This document shows, in pieces, positions 57,251 to 64,000 of a stretch of 64,000 nucleotides of DNA (the first letter of the stretch is position 1; the number at the start of each line of letters is the position of its first letter). The position numbers and the translations under genes are program-made. Under the pieces are notes generated by a model. The model made no database searches and was not told the DNA's origin. It saw nothing but the letters and a program-made list of their open reading frames with translations. The DNA lies in the NCBI RefSeq assembly GCF_004104055.1, contig NZ_QOVJ01000010.1, positions 1 to 64,000 on the forward strand. The letters run 5' to 3'. The stretch is from Leeuwenhoekiella aestuarii (lineage in GTDB: Bacteria; Bacteroidota; Bacteroidia; Flavobacteriales; Flavobacteriaceae).

Positions 57251-58690
57251 ATGAAAGACCTTAACAGAGCAAATGCTGGTTATAAAGAGAGTTTACCCTT
57301 AAAAGTCATTCAATACGGCGAGGGAAATTTTTTACGAGCCTTTGTAGATTATATTATAGATAAGCTGAATAAAGAAGCCGATTTTAATGCTGGTGTGGCA
57401 GTTGTTCAACCCTTAGCCAATGGCTTAATCAATATGCTTAATGAACAGGATGGTCTATACAATCTGTTTTTACGTGGAATAAAAAACGGGCAAGAAACTG
57501 AAGAGATTCATACTATTTCTTGTGTTCAGGAAGGAATCAATCCTTATGAGGATTATGATAAATATTTAGCTCTTGCTACAGAAGAAGAACTACAGTTTTT
57601 GATCTCTAATACAACTGAAGCAGGTATTAGTTTTGACGAGAAAGATACGCTTGAGGGGAAACCTCATAATAGTTTTCCTGCAAAAGTTACCGCTTTATTA
57701 TACAAGCGTTTTAATCATTTTGAGGGTGCTTCAGATATGGGATTAACGATTATTCCATGCGAATTGATCAATCATAATGCAGACACGCTTAAGAATATAA
57801 TTTTGCAATACGCAGATTTATGGGAGCTGGGTGATGCATTCAAATCCTGGGTCGAGACGAGTAATAGTTTCCACAATACATTAGTAGATCGCATCGTGCC
57901 AGGCTACCCTAAAGATGATGTCGAGACTTATCAAAGTCAGTTAAAATTTAAAGATAATCTTATTGTTTCCGCAGAAACCTTTTTATTGTGGGTGATTGAA
58001 GGTGATGATAAATTAAAAGCAAAGATTCCTTTTGATAAGATAGATGAGAATGTGCTTATTGTTAAAGATATGCAACCATATCGTACGCGTAAAGTGCGTA
58101 TTTTAAATGGTGCTCATACTACAATGGTTCCGTTTTCTATTCTTTATGGAAATGAAACCGTGAAGGAAACAGTAGATAATGATTTCACTGGGAAGTTTGT
58201 AAGAGATACAGTTTTTAAAGAAATCAACCCCACACTAGACCTCTCCGAAGAAGAATTGAATGCTTTTGCTAAAGCAGTATTTGATCGGTTTAGAAATCCG
58301 TTTATCAAGCATCAATTATCAAGTATAGCACTCAATACGGTGTCTAAATTTAAAGTTCGTGTTCTTCCTAGTTTATTAGCTTTTGAGAAAGAATACAATC
58401 GATTACCTGAAAGGCTTACTTTTGCACTGGCTTGCCTGATACGATTCTATAAAGGAACCTGGAATGGAAAGAACTTACCGGTACAGGATGATGCAGCGGT
58501 AATTGTAGAATTTGAAGCCGCCTGGAATAAAGGAGATTATAATTCTATTTCAAAAAGAATTTTGAGTAATATGACGTATTGGGATCAGGATCTCACTCAA
58601 ATTTCAGATTTAGAATCCCGTATCGCTCAGGCATTAGAATTGATTGAAGAGCACGGTATAGAAGCCGCTTATAAAAAGTTTACGGCCTAA
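57251..58690 (+). CDS. uxaB: Tagaturonate reductase (altronate oxidoreductase)
   Basis: 479 residues, close to E. coli UxaB (483). LPLKVIQYGEGNFLRAFVDY at the N-terminus is the UxaB form of the mannitol-dehydrogenase-family cofactor region; GLTIIPCELINHNADTLKNI, IVPGYPKDDVE and QPYRTRKVRILNGAHTTMVP follow. It reduces D-tagaturonate to D-altronate with NADH. Position between the TRAP genes and uxaA fits. The related UxuB acts on fructuronate; the QYGEGNFLRAF opening favours UxaB. Confidence 0.93.
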   Translation: MKDLNRANAGYKESLPLKVIQYGEGNFLRAFVDYIIDKLNKEADFNAGVAVVQPLANGLINMLNEQDGLYNLFLRGIKNGQETEEIHTISCVQEGINPYEDYDKYLALATEEELQFLISNTTEAGISFDEKDTLEGKPHNSFPAKVTALLYKRFNHFEGASDMGLTIIPCELINHNADTLKNIILQYADLWELGDAFKSWVETSNSFHNTLVDRIVPGYPKDDVETYQSQLKFKDNLIVSAETFLLWVIEGDDKLKAKIPFDKIDENVLIVKDMQPYRTRKVRILNGAHTTMVPFSILYGNETVKETVDNDFTGKFVRDTVFKEINPTLDLSEEELNAFAKAVFDRFRNPFIKHQLSSIALNTVSKFKVRVLPSLLAFEKEYNRLPERLTFALACLIRFYKGTWNGKNLPVQDDAAVIVEFEAAWNKGDYNSISKRILSNMTYWDQDLTQISDLESRIAQALELIEEHGIEAAYKKFTA

Positions 58691-58733
58691 GTAAATAACT
58701 AGGTTATTGAATAAACCTTTTAAAGTAAGAAAT

Positions 58734-60350
58734 ATGAAAAGCAAACTGATTAAAGTACATCCCGAAGATAATGTTGCGGTAGCGCTGGTAGATTTGTATG
58801 TAGGGGATACTGTAGAATTTGAAGGGCAAAAGCTTAATATTTTAACTGATTCTAAAGCAAAGCATAAGATCGCTTTGGTTGATTTAGCTGTAGAAGATGC
58901 GATTTATATGTATGGTGTTTTAGTGGGTAAAGCTTTGAGCCCAATTAAAGCAGGTGGTTTGCTAACTACAGAAAATGTAAAACATCAAGCAAGTTCAGTT
59001 TCTCAAAAGACAGAAACAACTTCGTGGACTGCTCCAGATATCACAAAGTGGAAAGACCGAACATTTATGGGATACCACCGTGAAGACGGACAAGTAGGAA
59101 CGCAAAATGTATGGTTGTTTTTTCCACTTGTATTTTGTGAAAACCGAAATATCGAATTGTTGAAAGATGTTTTTGAAAAAGAATTGTCTTTCCATAAAGC
59201 AAGTAAACAAAGGCAGTTGTTACGTAATTTAATTACAGGAGCCCCCGAGGATACTGAAGTTGCAGAAATTGAAGAAGAACAAGCCATTTTTGACAATATA
59301 GAAGTTAAATTCATTACTCATCAAGGTGGTTGTGGTGGTATTCGTCAGGACTCAGTTTCTTTGTCAAAACTTTTAGCAGGTTATGTAAATAATCCCAATG
59401 TAGCAGGAGCGACGGTTTTGAGTTTAGGATGCCAAAATTTACAAATAGATATCTTCAAAAATGCGTTAGCTGAAAAAAGTTTTGAAATTAAAAAGCCTGT
59501 CTTGATTTATGAACAACAACAGGAAGGAACTGTTGACGATATGCTTTCAAAAATCATAAAAGATTCCTTTGAAGGAATTAAAAGAGCCAATCAAATTAAG
59601 CGGCAACCCGCGTCCATTTCAAAATTAAAAATGGGATTAGAATGTGGAGGTTCTGATGGTTTTTCAGGTATTTCTGCTAACCCGGCATTGGGTTATGCAT
59701 CAGATATTCTGGCAGCAGTAGGAGGTTCACCCATTCTTTCAGAATTCCCTGAACTGTGTGGTGTAGAGCAGGAGTTGGTAAATCGTTGTGTTAACGACTA
59801 CGATGCCCAACGCTTTATGAAGTTGATGAAAGCTTATGAAAAATCTGCTATTGACGCCGGTTCTGGTTTTGATATGAATCCGTCACCGGGTAACATAAAA
59901 GATGGTTTAATTACAGACGCGATGAAGTCAGCAGGAGCTGCGAAAAAAGGCGGAACCTCACCTATACAGGCAATTTTAGACTATGGGGAATACGTTACAA
60001 AACCCGGTTTAAATTTACTCTGTACACCTGGTAATGATGTGGAGAGCACCACAGCAATGGTAGGAGCAGGGGCAAACGTAGTTGTATTTACTACCGGTCT
60101 GGGAACACCAACAGGAAATCCTATAGCTCCGGTTTTAAAAGTAGCTTCAAATAGCACATTGGCTCGCAGGATGCCAGATATTATAGATATTGATAGCGGT
60201 GGTGTTATCCGCGGAGAAAAAACCATTAAAGAAATGGGAGAAGAAATTCTAGAACATGTTATACAGGTTGCCAGTGGTGAAATAGAATCTAAAGCAGATG
60301 CCTTAGGACAGGATGACTTCATCCCCTGGAAACGCGGAGTGTCACTTTAA
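58734..60350 (+). CDS. uxaA: Altronate dehydratase
   Basis: 538 residues from ATG 58734; a TTG 9 codons upstream is less likely. N-terminal SAF domain (KVHPEDNVAVALVDLYVGDT), then the catalytic UxaA domain with RTFMGYHREDGQVGTQNVWL, THQGGCGGIRQDS and GLECGGSDGFSGISANPALG, whose cysteines bind iron. It dehydrates D-altronate to KDG. It ends the plus-strand run at a terminator whose stem overlaps the 3' end of lacI. Confidence 0.95.
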   Translation: MKSKLIKVHPEDNVAVALVDLYVGDTVEFEGQKLNILTDSKAKHKIALVDLAVEDAIYMYGVLVGKALSPIKAGGLLTTENVKHQASSVSQKTETTSWTAPDITKWKDRTFMGYHREDGQVGTQNVWLFFPLVFCENRNIELLKDVFEKELSFHKASKQRQLLRNLITGAPEDTEVAEIEEEQAIFDNIEVKFITHQGGCGGIRQDSVSLSKLLAGYVNNPNVAGATVLSLGCQNLQIDIFKNALAEKSFEIKKPVLIYEQQQEGTVDDMLSKIIKDSFEGIKRANQIKRQPASISKLKMGLECGGSDGFSGISANPALGYASDILAAVGGSPILSEFPELCGVEQELVNRCVNDYDAQRFMKLMKAYEKSAIDAGSGFDMNPSPGNIKDGLITDAMKSAGAAKKGGTSPIQAILDYGEYVTKPGLNLLCTPGNDVESTTAMVGAGANVVVFTTGLGTPTGNPIAPVLKVASNSTLARRMPDIIDIDSGGVIRGEKTIKEMGEEILEHVIQVASGEIESKADALGQDDFIPWKRGVSL

Positions 60351-60373
60351 AGATTTTCAAAATTAAGAATATT

Positions 60374-60408
60374 AAAAAAGGAAGTATTTAGTGAGTACTT
60401 CCTTTTTT
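60374..60408. terminator. Terminator of uxaA, overlapping the end of lacI
   Basis: Perfect 13-base arms AAAAAAGGAAGTA and complement around a 9-base loop, with a T7 tail on the plus strand. The second arm encodes the last residues of LacI on the other strand. Confidence 0.85.
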
Positions 60409-61428
60409 TAAGGAGGTTTCGCGCTCGTAAAGTTCTGGCATAAGCACTACTCTTTTCTCAACCTGAACGCTTTTATTTTTTTCCTTTATTTGTTCTAAAA
60501 ATACCTGAGCTGCAATCTGTCCCATAAGAACGGGAGTCTGACCAACAGTAGTAAGTGGTCGCTCCAGATATTTAGTGAAGGGTTCGTTACTAAAGCCTAC
60601 AATACCTACATCTTGTGGTATTTTAAAATCTCTGCTTCTCAATTCTCGCATTGCGCCTAGCGCTACATAATCACTGGCAGAGAATATTGCGTCAAATTCT
60701 GTTTTCTTATTCAGAAGATCTTGTACAGCTGCAATGCCAGCTTCAACAGTACTGCTCACTTCAAGAATTCGGCTTTCATCAACAGTAATGTTATTTACTT
60801 TAAGAGCTGCAATATACCCATCGTAGCGGTGTTTGTAGATCTGAAGTTTAGGGTCGCCACCTATATGTGCAATTTTAGTATAGCCTTGCTTGATAAGGTG
60901 TTCTGTTGCTGCAAAAGCTCCTTCGTAATCATTTATAGTAACCGAACTTACACCCGAAATGTCCTTTTTACGGTCAAAAAAGATAAGCGGAACGCCTTCG
61001 TCCCGAACTGCTTCAATATGCTTTATATCTTCAGTAGTTTTAGAAACTGAAATAAAAATGCCGTCAATATGAGTATTGAGCAAGGCTTTGATTTGTTTAG
61101 CTTCATTTTCGACATTTTCGTGCGATTGACATATTATCACATGATATCCTTTAGGCTCGAGTTCTTCCTCGATACCGCGAATAACCGAAGCAAAAAACGT
61201 GTGATTAATATAGGGGACAACAACACCTACATTAAAGGTTCTCCCGCTTTTTAAAGCCAAAGCCAGGGTGTTTTGTTGATAGTTAAGATCCTTAGCAGTT
61301 TTTAAAACCAGCTCTTTAGTCTTAAGACTAACACGGTTGCTGTTATTTAAAGCTCTTGAAACCGTAGCAGCACTGATATTCAACTTTTTTGAAATATCAT
61401 AAATTGTAACTTTTTCTTTTTGGCGCAT
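60388..61428 (-). CDS. LacI-family transcriptional regulator
   Basis: 346 residues. N-terminal helix-turn-helix VTIYDISKKLNISAATVSRA followed by the hinge helix region DLNYQQNTLALALKSG. The periplasmic-binding-type core holds VGVVVPYINHTFFASVIRGI, VPLIFFDRKKDISGVSSVTI and IGGDPKLQIYKHRYDGYIAA. LacI regulators mostly repress and release DNA on binding a sugar acid or sugar. It is divergent from GH28-susC, and three matching palindromes lie before lacI itself, GH28 and GH105. The effector is probably a pathway intermediate such as KDG or galacturonate; that is inferred. Confidence 0.95.
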   Translation of the reverse strand: MRQKEKVTIYDISKKLNISAATVSRALNNSNRVSLKTKELVLKTAKDLNYQQNTLALALKSGRTFNVGVVVPYINHTFFASVIRGIEEELEPKGYHVIICQSHENVENEAKQIKALLNTHIDGIFISVSKTTEDIKHIEAVRDEGVPLIFFDRKKDISGVSSVTINDYEGAFAATEHLIKQGYTKIAHIGGDPKLQIYKHRYDGYIAALKVNNITVDESRILEVSSTVEAGIAAVQDLLNKKTEFDAIFSASDYVALGAMRELRSRDFKIPQDVGIVGFSNEPFTKYLERPLTTVGQTPVLMGQIAAQVFLEQIKEKNKSVQVEKRVVLMPELYERETSLKKGSTH

Positions 61429-61444
61429 CTTTAGTTTAGGGTGT

Positions 61445-61458
61445 TGTAATCGTTTACA
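61445..61458. promoter_or_regulatory. LacI-family operator TGTAATCGTTTACA before lacI
   Basis: The palindrome lies 17 bases upstream of the lacI start on the minus strand and shares 11 of 14 bases with the GH105 site. It is probably used for autoregulation. Confidence 0.7.
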
Positions 61459-61598
61459 ATTTAAAATTTTTTTGATAAAAGCCTTATCTTTTACTCGATT
61501 TAATAATATTTATGTGTGATTTATTGACGATTTACGTTCTAAAATTGAAGTTTTAACTGTTAAAAAATGATTTTTTGCTAATTATTAGCACATTTTAT

Positions 61599-61628
61599 TT
61601 GGATACTGATAATTAATATTTATTTTCG
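61599..61628 (+). promoter_or_regulatory. Promoter of the GH28-susC operon
   Basis: TTG (61599-61601), 19 bases, TATTTTCG (61621-61628; consensus TAnnTTTG with one mismatch). Same geometry as the GH105 promoter. Confidence 0.65.
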
Positions 61629-61642
61629 TGCAATCGATTGTA
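61629..61642. promoter_or_regulatory. LacI-family operator TGCAATCGATTGTA before GH28-susC
   Basis: Exact reverse complement counterpart of the GH105 operator apart from the two outer positions being swapped, again starting at the base right after the -7 element. Confidence 0.75.
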
Positions 61643-61700
61643 TTTTGTTATTGATAGGGTTTAAGTTTTTCAAGAGTTGAATTTTTATAAAAATCTATAT

Positions 61701-63155
61701 ATGTTGAATTTTAAAAGAAATCGTTTTCGTAGCTGTGTTTTAGGCTTGTTGAACTGTTTTTTGTTGGTATTTATTTCTTGTAAAAACAATGAGCAGAAAA
61801 ACGAATCAAGTGAGTTAGCTAAAAAGACAGTTTGGAGTGAAGCAGATGCTATTATTGAAAAAATAGGCATTATAGAATTTCCGGATGCAACATTCAATAT
61901 AGCAGATTATGGTGCAATTGCAGATGGGGTTAGCCTAAACAACAAAGCATTTTCTGATGCAATAGCTGCCTGTAGCGAAGCAGGTGGAGGTAAAGTTGTT
62001 GTTCCTGCGGGCAAATATCTAACAGGTCCAATTCAATTAAAAAGTAACATAAATCTGCATTTAAAAGCTGGCTCTGAAATACTTTTTACAACAGACAAGA
62101 GTGCCTATCTCCCTGCTGTTCATACTTCATACGAAGGGATGGAAATTATGAATTACTCCCCGCTAATCTATGCAAAAGGTCAAAAGAATATTGCTGTTAC
62201 CGGTAAAGGAATTTTAAATGGACAAGCAGATAAAGCGAACTGGTGGCCTTGGTGTGGTGCAGATAAATATGGGCATCAAGAGGGAGCTCCACAACAAAAG
62301 GATGAGCATAATTTACCCACATTATTTAAAATGATTGAAGACGGTACTCCTGTTGAGCAACGTGTTTTTGGCGAAGGGCATCAACTCCGTCCATTATTTC
62401 TACAGACTTTAGAGTGTGAGCGTGTTCTTATTGAGGGAGTGACTTTTACTAATGCTCCATTTTGGGTAATTCATCCGCTAAAGTCTAGCTATGTGAAAGT
62501 TGATGGAGTAACGGTTAACAGTCACGGTCCTAATAATGACGGTTGCGATCCTGAATATTCAAAATATGTACACATTACCAATTGCAATTTTAATACAGGT
62601 GATGACTGTATAGCGATCAAATCTGGTCGCAATGGCGATGGCCGACGCGTTAATATTCCCAGTGAAAATATAGTTGTTGAAAATTGTGACATGAAAGATG
62701 GTCACGGCGGGGTCGTTATGGGAAGCGAGATATCTGCAGGAGTACGTAATGTTTTTGTGCGTAATTGTACGATGAACAGCCCTCATTTGGATCGTGCTAT
62801 ACGTATTAAAACAAACACTTTGCGAGGCGGGTTTGTAGAGAATGTATATGTCAAAGATATAGAAGTAGGTCAAGTGAAAGAAGCCGTTTTAAAAATCAAT
62901 ACTTATTACGGTATATATGGCGTGCAAGAGGGTGAATTTATACCCAGCATAAGTAATATAAACTTAGAAAATATTACAGTTGAAAATGGAGGGAAGTACG
63001 GCTTGTTGATAAGAGGTAGAGAAGAAAAGCCGGTTACAGGAATAAGCCTGAAAAATGTGACTATTAAAAATGCTGAAACACCTCTTTTAGTTGAGAACTG
63101 TGAACCTATCAATTATATAAACACAAAAATTAATGAAGTGAACTACAACGAATAA
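61701..63155 (+). CDS. GH28 polygalacturonase-family enzyme, lipoprotein
   Basis: 484 residues from ATG 61701 (a TTG 8 codons upstream is weaker). Lipoprotein signal ending LLVFISCKNN. Beta-helix start FNIADYGAIADGVSLNNKAF. All four GH28 blocks are intact: NNDGCDPEY (NxD), TGDDCIAIKSG (DD), DGHGGVVMGSE (GHG) and RAIRIKTNTLRGG (RIK). It hydrolyses alpha-1,4-galacturonic bonds, with an exo mode likely in this subgroup, giving galacturonate for UxaC. First gene of an operon with the following susC. Confidence 0.94.
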   Translation: MLNFKRNRFRSCVLGLLNCFLLVFISCKNNEQKNESSELAKKTVWSEADAIIEKIGIIEFPDATFNIADYGAIADGVSLNNKAFSDAIAACSEAGGGKVVVPAGKYLTGPIQLKSNINLHLKAGSEILFTTDKSAYLPAVHTSYEGMEIMNYSPLIYAKGQKNIAVTGKGILNGQADKANWWPWCGADKYGHQEGAPQQKDEHNLPTLFKMIEDGTPVEQRVFGEGHQLRPLFLQTLECERVLIEGVTFTNAPFWVIHPLKSSYVKVDGVTVNSHGPNNDGCDPEYSKYVHITNCNFNTGDDCIAIKSGRNGDGRRVNIPSENIVVENCDMKDGHGGVVMGSEISAGVRNVFVRNCTMNSPHLDRAIRIKTNTLRGGFVENVYVKDIEVGQVKEAVLKINTYYGIYGVQEGEFIPSISNINLENITVENGGKYGLLIRGREEKPVTGISLKNVTIKNAETPLLVENCEPINYINTKINEVNYNE

Positions 63156-63188
63156 ATTCGATTAAAACTTAAAAACAAACAATTTAAA

Positions 63189-64000
63189 ATGATGAGAAAT
63201 ACACACACAAATTTTCTTATCCGAAATAAAATGACTCTGTTCTTATTACTAGCGGGTTTTTTAATTTCGGGGAATGTCTTTAGTCAGGGAGGACGAACGA
63301 TCACGGGTACTATTACTTCAGTAGATGACAATATGCCTTTGCCTGGTGTAAACATTGTAGTAGAAGGTACTTCTGCTGCAACGGTAACAGATTTTGACGG
63401 AAACTTTCAACTTAGCGTTCCCGGGAATGATGCAGTACTTGTAATTAGTTATGTAGGTTTTCTTACTAAAAACGTACCCGTAGGCTCTCAAACAAACTTT
63501 ACGATATCGTTGGAGACAGATGTTCAGTCGCTAAGTGAAGTAGTTGTAGTAGGATACGGAACGGTGAAAAAATCAGATTTAACTGGAGCTGTAGGTACAA
63601 TTGATTCAGAAAGTCTAACCGAACGTAATATCACAAATCCGGTAGAATCTTTACAAGGTTTGGTTCCCGGTGTTCAGGTAAGCAACTCTACTGGTAGAAT
63701 AGGTGATGGTTTTAATATCACAATACGTGGTCAAAATTCAATTGGTGGCGGGGGTGACCCACTATTTGTTGTTGATGGGGTACCTACAGATAATATTGAC
63801 TTTTTGAATCCACAGGATATAGAACGTATGGATATCTTAAAGGATGCATCTTCTACCGCAATTTATGGTTCAAGAGGATCTAATGGTGTTGTGATTGTTA
63901 CAACTCGTAGTGGTGCCGGAGCAAAGGGAGGTTTAATCGTAAGCGTTGAATCTTTTGTAGGTGTTAAAGATGTTGCAAGATTACCTGATCTTATGGCTCC
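63189..64000 (+). CDS. susC: SusC/RagA-family TonB-dependent transporter (partial, runs off the right edge)
   Basis: 270 residues visible. Signal sequence LFLLLAGFLISGNVFSQG, then a carboxypeptidase-regulatory-like domain (TGTITSVDDNMPLPGVNIVV), the TonB box area VVVVGYGTVKKSDLTG and the plug with DPLFVVDGVPTD and the SusC hallmark MDILKDASSTAIYGSRGSNG. The barrel and the expected susD lie beyond the window. It starts 33 bases after the GH28 stop and is the probable importer of pectin oligosaccharides. Confidence 0.96.
   Translation, partial: MMRNTHTNFLIRNKMTLFLLLAGFLISGNVFSQGGRTITGTITSVDDNMPLPGVNIVVEGTSAATVTDFDGNFQLSVPGNDAVLVISYVGFLTKNVPVGSQTNFTISLETDVQSLSEVVVVGYGTVKKSDLTGAVGTIDSESLTERNITNPVESLQGLVPGVQVSNSTGRIGDGFNITIRGQNSIGGGGDPLFVVDGVPTDNIDFLNPQDIERMDILKDASSTAIYGSRGSNGVVIVTTRSGAGAKGGLIVSVESFVGVKDVARLPDLMA

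Overview
The window looks like a chromosomal segment of a polysaccharide-degrading Bacteroidota, most likely a marine or plant-associated member of the Flavobacteriaceae. The reasons are SusC/SusD pairs, lipobox signal peptides on glycanases, a type III glutamine synthetase, a Bacteroidota-type PurM, a curli (type VIII secretion) locus of Bacteroidota type, and promoters of the form TTG-N19-TAnnTTTG. No integrase, transposase, CRISPR array or phage gene is visible. One tRNA gene, tRNA-Arg(ACG), is present.

Region 1 (1-20.4 kb, mostly minus strand) is a glycan-utilisation locus. One tightly packed operon reads GH28, sodium/solute symporter, myo-inositol oxygenase, GH89 alpha-N-acetylglucosaminidase, HGSNAT-like membrane acetyltransferase, GH2 beta-galactosidase, GH95 alpha-fucosidase/galactosidase and a two-domain NagB-like protein cut by the window edge. 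A divergent GntR/FCD regulator and a SusC/SusD pair follow. Near-identical inverted repeats (ATATGTAGKACATA) lie in front of the operon/regulator and in front of susC, so the three units probably form one regulon. The enzyme set (release of alpha-GlcNAc, acetylation of terminal GlcN, use of inositol and glucuronate) suggests a glucosamine-glucuronate-inositol glycan such as the head group of plant or algal GIPC sphingolipids. That substrate is an inference.

Region 2 (20.4-43.9 kb) is mainly housekeeping: tRNA-Arg, a HEIGH metallopeptidase, an operon DUF1599-DoxX-permease-thioredoxin-tpiA-prmA-clpS, then folP, a Na+/Ca2+ exchanger, and divergent type II and type III glutamine synthetases. It also holds a six-gene curli locus (33.8-40.1 kb): a long curlin-repeat subunit, a CsgB-like protein, a CsgE with an N-terminal CsgC/CsgH-like domain, CsgF, a CsgG fused to an outer-membrane beta-barrel, and a propeller lipoprotein. 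purM, a DUF3078 gene and two poorly known genes close the region.

Region 3 (43.9-64 kb) is a pectin / rhamnogalacturonan-type locus. On the minus strand lie a sulfatase, a DUF4861 protein and rhamnose mutarotase. On the plus strand lie GH105, a second DUF4861, kduI, kduD, uxaC, kdgK, eda, a TRAP transporter (dctPQM), uxaB and uxaA. Unsaturated uronates (KduI/KduD) and galacturonate (UxaC/UxaB/UxaA) both converge on 2-keto-3-deoxygluconate, which KdgK and Eda take to pyruvate and glyceraldehyde-3-phosphate. A LacI regulator stands divergent from a GH28-susC operon that runs off the window. LacI-type palindromes sit immediately after the -7 element of both the GH105 and the GH28-susC promoters and also before lacI itself, which ties the locus into one autoregulated regulon.

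Gene starts were moved inward from the longest open frame wherever that frame began with TTG and an ATG followed at the expected N-terminus. All functional calls rest on reading motifs by eye; no database search was run.
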